From assembly GCF_002563695.1 (NCBI RefSeq), contig NZ_PDJI01000004.1, positions 682,001 through 746,000 of the forward strand: DNA of 64,000 bases, read 5' to 3'. The notes beneath the pieces were generated by a model. That model was given only the letters and a program-made list of their open reading frames with translations. It did not search any database and was not told the DNA's origin. This stretch comes from Georgenia soli (GTDB taxonomy: Bacteria > Actinomycetota > Actinomycetes > Actinomycetales > Actinomycetaceae). The position numbers and the translations under genes are program-made. Shown piece by piece: positions 9,230-16,190 of the stretch (its first letter is position 1; each line of letters begins with the position of its first letter).

Positions 9230-9613
9230 TCAGCCCCGCGGCTGCTCCGCGGCCCGCTCGCGCAGGCGGGCCTCCTCGGCACGGACCTGCTCGTGGGTCG
9301 CCCGCTCGGCCTCGAGCCAGGCGGGCATCTCGTCCAGCAGCGCCTTGATCTGCTCGGTCGTCAGCGGCTGGGTGACGCCGCCGCGGGCCAGGCCCGAGGT
9401 GGAGACGCGCAGGCGCCGGGCGACCTCCTGACGTGGGTGCGGGCCGTTGCGCCGAAGCTCGGCCAGCCACGCCGGCGGGTTCGCCTGCAGCTCGTTCAGC
9501 TCCTCGCGGCTGATGTCCCGGCCGCGGAACTCCTCCGGGGTGGCCGCCAGGAGCACACCGAGCTTGCGGGCAGCGGTCTGGGCCTTCATGGTCTGCTGCT
9601 TGGGGGTGCTCAC
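9230..9613 (-). CDS. DUF5997 family protein
   Basis: A 127-residue soluble protein of unknown function, recognised by 'MKAQTAARKLGVLLAATPEEF' and 'ISREELNELQANPPAWLAELRRNGPHPRQEVARRLRVSTSGLARGG'. The latter includes a helix-turn-helix-like segment (about residues 60-85), so DNA binding is possible but unproven. The start is GTG at 9613-9611, with a -10-like TACGCT 6 nt upstream and no Shine-Dalgarno: a leaderless start. It is divergently paired (81 bp apart) with a LysR-like effector-domain protein. This pairing recurs in actinobacteria and suggests a joint regulatory role. Confidence 0.85.
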   Translation of the reverse strand: MSTPKQQTMKAQTAARKLGVLLAATPEEFRGRDISREELNELQANPPAWLAELRRNGPHPRQEVARRLRVSTSGLARGGVTQPLTTEQIKALLDEMPAWLEAERATHEQVRAEEARLRERAAEQPRG

Positions 9614-9694
9614 CGGCCCAGCGTAGGCGGTCCGCGGCCGGTCCGACCGCCGCCGCACTAGCCTGGGGGCAGCCGCGACGCGAGAGGAGGCGGC

Positions 9695-10480
9695 ATGTCG
9701 GAGCCTTTCCGTCTGCGGTTCGCGCCCGGGGTGACCCCCGACAAGTGGCTGCGTACCTGGGCCGCGCGCATGCCGGGCGCCCCGATCGACGCCGCCCTCC
9801 TGGACGCCGAGGACGACGACCCCACCGCCGCGCTGCGCAGGGGCGAGTGCTCCATGGCGTTCGTCCGGCTGCCGGTCGACCGGTCGGGGCTCCACGTCAT
9901 CCCGCTGTACGAGGAGGTCCCGGTGGTGATCGCGAGCCGCGAGCACCCGGTGGCCGCGTTCGACGAGGTGGACGTCACCGACCTCGCCGACGAGAACCTT
10001 CTCCAGGACCCCGGTGCGGTTCCCGAGTGGTCCGCCGCCGCGACGGACCGCCCGCGCCCGGCGCTGGAACCGATGACTGTGGCGCAGGCCGTCGCGGTGG
10101 CCGCCTCGGGAGCGGGAGTGCTGATCGTCCCGCTCTCGGTCGCCCGCCTGCACCACCGCAAGGACGTCGTGCACCGCCCGGTCACCGGGGTCGCGACGTC
10201 GCAGGTGGGGCTCGCCTGGCGGACTGACGACGACGACCCGCGGATCGAGACCTTCATCGGCATCGTTCGTGGCCGGACCGAGCGCAGCAGCCGGGGAGGC
10301 ACCGCCGCAGACGGTGCGGGCCCGAAGGACGGAGCCGCCACGGGCGCCACGACCGGCAAGGTGGGGGCCACGGGTTCACGCGGGGGATCGGGCCGCAGCG
10401 GCGGCGGGCAGCAGCGGCGGACGTCCGGCAGAGGGTCAGGCGGTCCGGGGCGCGGGGGCCGCCCGAGAGGCCGGCGCTGA
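9695..10480 (+). CDS. LysR-type substrate-binding-domain protein lacking a DNA-binding domain
   Basis: 261 residues. Positions 1-190 form a LysR effector-binding fold ('LRFAPGVTPDKWLRTW', 'MAFVRLPVDRSGLHVIPLYEEVPVVIASREHPVA', 'AVAASGAGVLIVPLSVARLHHRKDVVHRPV'). No N-terminal helix-turn-helix precedes it. Residues ~195-261 are a Gly/Ser/Arg-rich, highly basic disordered tail that could contact nucleic acid. ATG at 9695 has a GAGAGGAGG ribosome site. A -10-like TAGCCT at 9659-9664 gives a short leader. The divergent DUF5997 gene has a helix-turn-helix-like region, so the two might form a split regulator (inference). Confidence 0.85.
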   Translation: MSEPFRLRFAPGVTPDKWLRTWAARMPGAPIDAALLDAEDDDPTAALRRGECSMAFVRLPVDRSGLHVIPLYEEVPVVIASREHPVAAFDEVDVTDLADENLLQDPGAVPEWSAAATDRPRPALEPMTVAQAVAVAASGAGVLIVPLSVARLHHRKDVVHRPVTGVATSQVGLAWRTDDDDPRIETFIGIVRGRTERSSRGGTAADGAGPKDGAATGATTGKVGATGSRGGSGRSGGGQQRRTSGRGSGGPGRGGRPRGRR

Positions 10481-10521
10481 CCACGGACGGAACGCCGCGC
10501 CGGACGCGGCGCGCCCCGTTC

Positions 10522-10539
10522 TACCCTGCCCGGGCAGGG
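10522..10539 (+). promoter_or_regulatory. Putative aroD promoter -10 with overlapping 16-bp palindrome
   Basis: TACCCT (10522-10527) is a TANNNT -10 element. It overlaps the perfect palindrome CCCTGCCCGGGCAGGG (10524-10539), which covers the expected start point about 35-40 nt before the aroD ATG. The palindrome may be an operator, or a hairpin at the 5' end of the message. Confidence 0.45.
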
Positions 10540-10571
10540 GCCCCGGCGGGACGAGCGAGAAGGAGCACAGG

Positions 10572-11381
10572 ATGGGCAGCACCGCGGCGCGACCCGTACG
10601 GGTGAAGGACGTCACGATCGGTGACGGCCGCCCGGTGGTTATCGTCCCCGTCCTCGGTGCGACCCCGGCCGAGCTGCGGGCGCAGGTCGTCGGACTCTCC
10701 GGTCGCCGGGTGGACGTCGTCGAGTGGCGCGTGGACCACTTCGCCGCGCTGACGGACATCCCGGCGGTGCTCGACGCCGCGCGTGCGCTGGTCCGGCTCC
10801 TCGGCCCGGTCCCCCTGCTGGTCACCTGCCGGACGCGCACCGAGGGCGGGGTCGCGGACCTCGACCCGCAGTCGTACGGGGAGCTGCTGTCCGCGCTGGC
10901 CAGCTCCGGGGCGGCCGACCTGCTCGACGTCGAGCACCGGCGCCCGGGTGACGTCGTCGCGGGGATCGTCACGGCCGCCCGCCGGCACGGGGTGAAGGTG
11001 GTCGCCTCCGAGCACGACTTCACCACGACGCCGCCGGCCGAGGAGATCGTGAGGCGGCTGCGGGAGATGCAGGAGCTCGGTGTCGACCTCGCCAAGATCG
11101 CGGTCATGCCCCGCTCCCGCGCCGACGTCCTGGCGCTCCTCGACGCCACGAGGCAGGTCAGCGAGGAGCACCCGGAGGTGCCGGTCATCACCATGTCGAT
11201 GGGTCCGCTCGGTGTGGTCTCCCGGCTCGCCGGCCACCTCTTCGGCTCCGCGGCGACGTTCGCGTCCGCCGGCACCGCGTCCGCCCCTGGGCAGGTGGAC
11301 GTCGAGGGCGTGCGCACGGTGCTCGACGTCCTGGACCGCGCGCAGGGTGCGGGCGCGGCGCGGGAGCCTGGCCCTGCCTGA
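10572..11381 (+). CDS. aroD: Type I 3-dehydroquinate dehydratase
   Basis: A 269-residue Schiff-base enzyme that converts 3-dehydroquinate to 3-dehydroshikimate (shikimate or quinate pathway). The catalytic set is complete: E51 and R53 (VVEWRVDHF), H148 (SEHDF), the Schiff-base lysine K175 (LAKIAVMP), R218 (SRLAGHLFGSAATF) and the substrate-contacting Q241 (APGQ). ATG 10572 is preceded by AAGGAG at good spacing. Most actinobacteria use the unrelated type II enzyme for aromatic biosynthesis, so this gene is either a replacement or a catabolic/acquired copy. No other shikimate genes adjoin it. Confidence 0.95.
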   Translation: MGSTAARPVRVKDVTIGDGRPVVIVPVLGATPAELRAQVVGLSGRRVDVVEWRVDHFAALTDIPAVLDAARALVRLLGPVPLLVTCRTRTEGGVADLDPQSYGELLSALASSGAADLLDVEHRRPGDVVAGIVTAARRHGVKVVASEHDFTTTPPAEEIVRRLREMQELGVDLAKIAVMPRSRADVLALLDATRQVSEEHPEVPVITMSMGPLGVVSRLAGHLFGSAATFASAGTASAPGQVDVEGVRTVLDVLDRAQGAGAAREPGPA

Positions 11382-11468
11382 GGCCGTTCTCGTGGGTGGT
11401 CCAGCACGGCGGCGCCTTGAGCAGGTCGCGCGCGGGCGCACGGGGACGGTGCCGGTGCCGCACCTCGG

Positions 11469-11500
11469 CTCTGTACAGAGAAAGTGTGCAGAACTATTGT
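11469..11500 (+). promoter_or_regulatory. Promoter and probable autoregulatory operator of the ArsR-like gene
   Basis: A perfect 12-bp palindrome CTCTGTACAGAG (11469-11480) covers the position where a -35 would lie. A -10-like TATTGT (11495-11500) follows 17 nt after TGTACA (11472-11477), and 7 nt before GTG 11508. This is the layout expected for an autorepressing ArsR-family gene with a leaderless message. The palindrome stands out because the surroundings are nearly pure G/C. Confidence 0.6.
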
Positions 11501-11507
11501 GCGTCCC

Positions 11508-12143
11508 GTGGAGACACCCCGGGAGGCGCGGCTCGACGCCCGTGCGATGAAGGTCCTGGCGCACCCGCTGCGCACCCGGCTGCTCGGCGCGCTCCGGCTG
11601 GAGGGGCCTGACACCGCCACGGGGCTGGCGCGGTTGCTCGGGACGAACTCGGGGGCGACGAGCTACCACCTCCGCCGCCTCGCCGACGTCGGGCTGGTGG
11701 AGGAGACAGGCACGGGGACCGGGCGTCAGCGGGTCTGGCGCGCCGCGCACGACCGGCACTCCTGGACCACGTCGGCCGCCGGGGACGACCCGGACGCTGT
11801 CGCCGCCAACGACTGGCTCCAGCAGGACGCCACGCGGCTGGCCCAGGAGCGCGTCTCCGCGTGGCACGCCGAGAAGCAGTCGTGGCCGTTGCCCTGGCGC
11901 GACGTCGCGGGGCTGTCCGACTACTTCCTCGACCTCACGCCCGACCGGCTCGCGGCCCTCCTCCACGACCTCGACGCGGTGGTCGAGCGCTACCGCGGCG
12001 AGACCCCCGGCGAGGGCTCGCACCGCGTGTTCCTCTACCTGCACGCCTGCCCGGACGTCCTCGGCCGGCCCGCCGAGCCGGACGGCGGCGCGCCCGCCAG
12101 GCCGGGGGGCAGCGACGGCGACGGCGGCGGCGGCGCGTCATGA
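11508..12143 (+). CDS. ArsR-like winged-helix transcriptional regulator
   Basis: 211 residues. The N-terminal winged helix (about 10-80) contains 'MKVLAHPLRTRLLGALRLEGPDTATGLARLLGTNSGATSYHLRRLADVGLVEE', the helix-turn-helix of ArsR-type regulators of the helix_turn_helix_20 kind. No metal-binding Cys motif is visible. The C-terminal half (about 100-190) is helical and acidic, probably a ligand-sensing region. I chose GTG 11508 because a TATTGT hexamer lies 7 nt upstream; GTG 11499 or 11484 are alternatives. Its stop overlaps the MFS gene start (ATGA), so it likely controls that transporter. Confidence 0.88.
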   Translation: METPREARLDARAMKVLAHPLRTRLLGALRLEGPDTATGLARLLGTNSGATSYHLRRLADVGLVEETGTGTGRQRVWRAAHDRHSWTTSAAGDDPDAVAANDWLQQDATRLAQERVSAWHAEKQSWPLPWRDVAGLSDYFLDLTPDRLAALLHDLDAVVERYRGETPGEGSHRVFLYLHACPDVLGRPAEPDGGAPARPGGSDGDGGGGAS

Positions 12144-13498
12144 GCCCGCCCCTGACGGCCCGCTCGGTGACGCGGCGCTTCCTCGCCCTGACCGCGCTGC
12201 GCTGGCTCCCGGTCGGGCTCGTCATCCCGGTGATCATGCTGCTGCCGCTGGAGCGCGGGCTGAGCCTGGCCGAGGTGGGGCTGGCCGCGTCCCTGCAGGG
12301 GCTGGTGGTGCTCGCGCTCGAGCTGCCCACCGGCGGGCTCGCGGACACGGTGGGCAGGCGCCGGGTCCTCCTGGTGGCGTCCGCCGTCGGCCTGGCCGCC
12401 ACGACCCTGCTCCTCACGGCGGGAACCGCGGCGGCGTTCGCCGTCGCGTTCGCGCTCCAGGGGGCGTTCCGGGCGCTGGACAGCGGGCCGCTCGACGCGT
12501 GGTACGTCGACGCGGTGCTCGAGGCCGACCCGGGCGCCGCGATCGAGAAGGGCCTGAGCGGTCACGGCGTCGTCGCCGGCGTGGCCATCGCCGGCGGGTC
12601 GCTGACGAGCGGCGCCCTCGTCGGCCTCGCCCCGGCGTGGGGGCGCGACGCGCTGTGGGGGCTCGACGCTCTCGCGGTGCCGGTCCTCGTCTCGCTGCTG
12701 CTGCAGGTCGCCGGGCTGGTCGGCATCGTGACCCTCCTGCGTGAGGAGCCGCGCGCCCGGGGCGTGCGCGCCGTCTGGCGGGCGGCGGCCACCACCCCGC
12801 GGGCGATCGCCGGTGGGGCCTCCCTGCTGCGCCGGGACCGCATCCTGCTCGCCCTGGTCGCCGTCGAGCTGTTCTGGGGCTTCGGCATGGTCACCTTCGA
12901 GCAGCTGATGCCGGTGCGGCTCACCGAGCTGGTCGGCGACCCCGACAGCGCCGCAGCGATCACCGGACCGGCGACGGCGGCCGCGTGGCTGGTCTCGGCC
13001 GCCGGGGCGGCGGCCATGCCGTGGCTCGGCCGCCGGCTCGGCACGTCCGCGGCCGCCGCCGCCCTGCGGGTGGCGCAGGGCGCGGCGGTCGTCGGCATGG
13101 GCCTGCTCGGCGGCGTGGCCGCCATGCTCGCCGCCTACGTGGCGTGCTACCTGGTGCACGGGGCCTCTGGCGCCGCGCACGCCACCCTGCTGCACCGGCG
13201 CGTCACCGGCGAGCACCGGGCCACCGTCGTGTCCCTGAACTCGATGGTGATGCAGCCGGCCGGGGCGGCGGGCATGGTTGTGCTGACCGCCCTGGCGGAC
13301 GGGACGTCGGTGAGCGTCGCGGTGTGCGTGGGCGGGGCGGTGCTCGCGCTGGCCGCACCGCTCTACCTGCCCGCCTGGCGGCAGGAGCGGGCCGCACGCC
13401 GGGGCGGGGCGACCGGAGCAGAGGCCCTGGCGGCCGACGGGCGGGCGCACGTCCCGGGGCCCGACGGGGACGCGGAGGTGCGCAGTGCCCGAGGATGA
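12140..13498 (+). CDS. MFS transporter
   Basis: A 452-residue membrane protein with about 12 hydrophobic segments. The MFS loop 2-3 signature appears as 'ELPTGGLADTVGRRRVLL' (about residues 62-79). A second-half counterpart is 'AMPWLGRRLG'. The opening 'FLALTALRWLPVGLVIPVIMLLPLERGLSLAEVGL' resembles drug-efflux-like MFS members paired with ArsR-type repressors. It is translationally coupled to the upstream regulator (ATGA overlap) and overlaps nothing downstream. The hydrophilic C-terminal tail (~45 residues) is likely cytoplasmic. Efflux is inferred from family and context; the substrate is unknown. Confidence 0.9.
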   Translation: MSPPLTARSVTRRFLALTALRWLPVGLVIPVIMLLPLERGLSLAEVGLAASLQGLVVLALELPTGGLADTVGRRRVLLVASAVGLAATTLLLTAGTAAAFAVAFALQGAFRALDSGPLDAWYVDAVLEADPGAAIEKGLSGHGVVAGVAIAGGSLTSGALVGLAPAWGRDALWGLDALAVPVLVSLLLQVAGLVGIVTLLREEPRARGVRAVWRAAATTPRAIAGGASLLRRDRILLALVAVELFWGFGMVTFEQLMPVRLTELVGDPDSAAAITGPATAAAWLVSAAGAAAMPWLGRRLGTSAAAAALRVAQGAAVVGMGLLGGVAAMLAAYVACYLVHGASGAAHATLLHRRVTGEHRATVVSLNSMVMQPAGAAGMVVLTALADGTSVSVAVCVGGAVLALAAPLYLPAWRQERAARRGGATGAEALAADGRAHVPGPDGDAEVRSARG

Positions 13499-13512
13499 AC
13501 GGGAGGTCGGCA

Positions 13513-14310
13513 GTGCCCGAAGGTGACATCGTCGCGCGCGTGGCCAGGCGCCTCGACCTGGCCCTGGCCGGCCAGGTGCTCGCGCGCGGGGAGCTGCGCT
13601 GGCCGAACCTGGGCGGGACGGACCTGGCCGGGGTCGGCGTCGTCGGCAACGCCCCCGTCGGCAAGCATCTGCTGACCCGCCTGGACGACGGCCGCACCCT
13701 GCACACCCATCTGCGGATGGAGGGCCGCTGGCGCCTGGTGCGCACCGGCGAGCTGGGGCCCGGCGGGAGCAGCCGGGCCGACCGCTCGCCCCAGGTGCGG
13801 GCGGTGCTGGCGACGCGGCAGTGGACGTGCCTGGGCTACGACCTCGGGATGATGGATCTCGTGCCGACGCGGGACGAGCACCTGCTGGTCGGCCATCTCG
13901 GCCCCGACGTCCTCGCCGCGGACCTGGACGTGCCGGCCGCCGCCGCGAGGATCCTGGCGCAGGGCGAGCGCGGCATCGGGGAGACGCTGCTCGACCAGAC
14001 GGTGGTGGCCGGCCTCGGGACCATCTACATGGCCGAGACGCTGTGGCTGAACCGGGTGTGGCCGTGGGCTCCCGCGGGCGGGACGGGCGCCGTGGCGGAG
14101 GACCTCGTGCGCACCGCCCGGCGGATCATGCAGCGCTCCGTGGCGGCCCGGACGCCGACGGCGACCGGCGACCTTCGCCGCACCAGCAACGTCCACTCCC
14201 GCGAGCGTCGTCCCTGCCCCCGCTGCGGCACCCCGATCGTGCGCTCCGAGGTGGGGAGGGCGCCGACCGCCCGGCAGGTGTTCTACTGCCCGGCCTGCCA
14301 GCGGCCCTGA
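13513..14310 (+). CDS. nei2: Nei2-like endonuclease VIII / DNA glycosylase
   Basis: A 265-residue base-excision repair glycosylase/AP-lyase of the Fpg/Nei fold, acting on oxidised pyrimidines in known family members. The catalytic residue must follow the initiator, and GTG 13513 gives (M)PEGDIV with P2 and E3. The earlier in-frame ATG at 13495 (MNGRSAVPEG) would bury it. GGGAGG lies 6 nt before this GTG. K51 (GNAPVGKHLL), the helix-two-turn-helix and a C-terminal zinc finger (CPRC...CPAC) are present. It starts 14 nt after the MFS stop but is probably unrelated to that module. It ends before a strong terminator. Confidence 0.93.
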   Translation: MPEGDIVARVARRLDLALAGQVLARGELRWPNLGGTDLAGVGVVGNAPVGKHLLTRLDDGRTLHTHLRMEGRWRLVRTGELGPGGSSRADRSPQVRAVLATRQWTCLGYDLGMMDLVPTRDEHLLVGHLGPDVLAADLDVPAAAARILAQGERGIGETLLDQTVVAGLGTIYMAETLWLNRVWPWAPAGGTGAVAEDLVRTARRIMQRSVAARTPTATGDLRRTSNVHSRERRPCPRCGTPIVRSEVGRAPTARQVFYCPACQRP

Positions 14311-14337
14311 GGCGGTCCGCCGGGCCCGGACAGACCA

Positions 14338-14363
14338 CGAGCCCCGGATCGCTCCGGGGCTCG
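14338..14363. terminator. Bidirectional hairpin terminator between nei2 and clgR
   Basis: A perfect 11-bp stem, CGAGCCCCGGA (14338-14348) and TCCGGGGCTCG (14353-14363), with a TCGC loop. It lies midway between the convergent stops of nei2 and clgR. There is no U-tract, as is usual for actinobacterial terminators. Confidence 0.85.
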
Positions 14364-14399
14364 TAGGGCGCGGCCGATCGCCGCACGTCGGTCGGCGGG

Positions 14400-14705
14400 T
14401 CAGCCGACCGGGGTGAGCAGGCTCTCGCGCCGCAGCAGCTCGTCGGGCACCGTGTCGGGCACGTGGACACCCTCGGCGACCGCGACCCGTTCGGACACGG
14501 CCCGCAGGACGAAGCTCAGGGGTACGTTCAGCGCCTCGCAGATCGAGGCGAGCAGCTCGGAGGAGGCCTCCTTCTGGCCGCGCTCGACCTCGCTGAGGTA
14601 GCCGAGTGACACCCGGGCGGCGGACGAGACCTCGCGCAGCGTCCGTCCCTGGCGCTGGCGGGCGTCACGGAGCACGTCACCGATCTCACGTCGAAGCAGG
14701 ATCAT
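14400..14705 (-). CDS. clgR: Transcriptional regulator ClgR (XRE family)
   Basis: A 101-residue activator of clp protease and other stress genes in actinobacteria. The opening '[67 protein letters not shown]' is the ClgR signature, with the Cro/C1 helix-turn-helix at about 22-42. ATG 14705-14703 is preceded by GGAGGAGGG. Position next to cinA and pgsA is the conserved actinobacterial order. A longer frame extends upstream but lacks family similarity. A TTGACA-like -35 is visible on the minus strand at 14870-14865, although no convincing -10 pairs with it. The Ala-Ala tail that targets some ClgR proteins for Clp degradation is absent. Confidence 0.94.
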   Translation of the reverse strand: MILLRREIGDVLRDARQRQGRTLREVSSAARVSLGYLSEVERGQKEASSELLASICEALNVPLSFVLRAVSERVAVAEGVHVPDTVPDELLRRESLLTPVG

Positions 14706-14897
14706 CGTGCTGCCCTCCTCCCCTGCCCGGTTGGGCGATGTCGTCCTACCGTACCCTGCACCGGGCGCGCGGCGCTGCTCGGAAAGGCTGGCGGGACGTC
14801 CCTGGGGTCGGCGCAGCTGCTGCTTGCCACCCCGATAGGTGTACCTGGTTGTTGTCATCACCGATGTCAACGCACCCGCCCGCCCGGTTGTTCCCCG

Positions 14898-15443
14898 TCA
14901 TGGGCCACCGGCGCCGGGGTGCGGTCCGTCGACGGTGCCGGCGAGCAGCACGAGCGCGACCTCGACGCTCGCCGCCCGCAGCTGCGCCCGCCCGCCAGCG
15001 AGCCGCAGGGAGCGCACCCGCAGCAGACCAGGGGCGTGGACGGCGACGTGCACCGTCCCCGCGGGACGTCCCTCGGCCGGGCCGGGCCCGGCGACCCCGG
15101 TGGTGGCGACGGCGTGGGTGGCGCCGAGCCGCCGTGCCGCCCCGGCGGCCATCTGGCGCGCCACCTCGGGGTGCACGGTCCCCTCGGCGGCGAGCAGGTC
15201 GGGGTCCACCCCCAGGAGGTCACGTTTGACGTCGGCCGCGTAGGCGACGACGGCGCCGCGCAGCACCGCGGACACGCCCGGGAAGGTGACCAGGGTGGCC
15301 GTGAGGGCACCGCCGGTCAGCGACTCCGCCACCGCGAGGGTCGCTCCCCGGTCCCGCAGGCCGGCGACCGCACGCCCCACCAGCTCCGCGTGCCGCGACC
15401 CGGCGTGGGACCGCCTCGGCAGCCCCGCGGACCGGTCCGACAT
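14898..15443 (-). CDS. cinA: CinA family protein (nicotinamide-nucleotide amidase domain)
   Basis: A 181-residue stand-alone C-terminal CinA domain, like E. coli PncC/YgaD, which deamidates NMN to nicotinate mononucleotide. Hallmarks are 'LAVAESLTGGALTATLVTFPGVSAVLRGAVVAYAADVKRDLLGV' and 'THAVATTGVAGPGPAEGRPAGTVHVAV'. The N-terminal molybdopterin-binding-like CinA domain is not present, as usual in this locus. Its ATG overlaps the pgsA stop by one base (TGATG), so it is coupled to pgsA. It lies directly upstream of clgR, with 192 bp between them. Confidence 0.93.
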   Translation of the reverse strand: MSDRSAGLPRRSHAGSRHAELVGRAVAGLRDRGATLAVAESLTGGALTATLVTFPGVSAVLRGAVVAYAADVKRDLLGVDPDLLAAEGTVHPEVARQMAAGAARRLGATHAVATTGVAGPGPAEGRPAGTVHVAVHAPGLLRVRSLRLAGGRAQLRAASVEVALVLLAGTVDGPHPGAGGP

Positions 15444-16078
15444 CAGGTCCGGGAGGCGCCGTCGTCCTTGGCGGCCGCGGAGATGCGGGCCGCCTGGACG
15501 ACGTAGTCGATGCCGGTGATCACGGTGACCGCCACGGCCAGGAGCACGACGACCCACGTCACGACCGCGATGGCGTCCACCACCCCGTTGGAGAGGATCC
15601 CGTCCCACGGCACCAGCAGCAGCAGGATGAACGCGATCTGCAGGGTGGTCTTGAGCTTGCCGCCCTTGCTCGCCGCCATCACGGCGCGCCGGATCATGAA
15701 GAAGCGGAGCACCGTGATGCCGAGCTCTCGGACGATGATGACCACGGTCACCCACCACGGGAGCAGACCGTCGGCGGAGAGCAGCACGAGGGCGGAGATC
15801 ACCAGCGCCTTGTCAGCGATGGGGTCGGTGATCTTGCCGAAGTCGGTCACCAGCCCGCGACTGCGGGCGAGCGAGCCGTCGAGCTTGTCGGTGGCCGCCG
15901 CGAGCGCGAAGACCGCGGTGGCCCACAGCCGGGAGGCGGTGGTTTCCTGGAGGAACAGGTACACGAACACGGGCACCATCACGATGCGGGCCATCGTCAG
16001 GATGTTGGCCACGTTCCACAGCGGTACGGGGGTCGGCTGCCCGGCACCGGCCGGCGTCGTCGCGGGGTCGGTCGTCAC
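15443..16078 (-). CDS. pgsA: CDP-diacylglycerol--glycerol-3-phosphate 3-phosphatidyltransferase
   Basis: A 211-residue membrane enzyme making phosphatidylglycerol phosphate. The CDP-alcohol phosphotransferase motif is perfect: D-K-L-D-G-S-L-A-R, eight residues, G-K-I-T-D-P-I-A-D (about residues 64-86). At least four membrane segments are visible. The start is GTG at 16078-16076, with a -10-like TAGGGT (16090-16085) exactly 6 nt upstream and no ribosome site, predicting a leaderless transcript. It is divergent from the capA-like gene (112 bp apart) and coupled to cinA downstream. Confidence 0.95.
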   Translation of the reverse strand: MTTDPATTPAGAGQPTPVPLWNVANILTMARIVMVPVFVYLFLQETTASRLWATAVFALAAATDKLDGSLARSRGLVTDFGKITDPIADKALVISALVLLSADGLLPWWVTVVIIVRELGITVLRFFMIRRAVMAASKGGKLKTTLQIAFILLLLVPWDGILSNGVVDAIAVVTWVVVLLAVAVTVITGIDYVVQAARISAAAKDDGASRT

Positions 16079-16190
16079 GGCCCCACCCTATGGCCCGCGC
16101 GGCCGGTCGGCCGCCCGACACGGTGAGCCCCACGGCTCGTCGGCACCTTGGGCCCGCCGAGAGGGCGTCGCGGCCCTCTACGCTTCGCTC

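Noticed and set aside
14821..14870. Full clgR promoter with -35 TTGACA
   Set aside because: The -35 is perfect, but no acceptable -10 lies 16-19 bp away, so I mention it only in the clgR entry.
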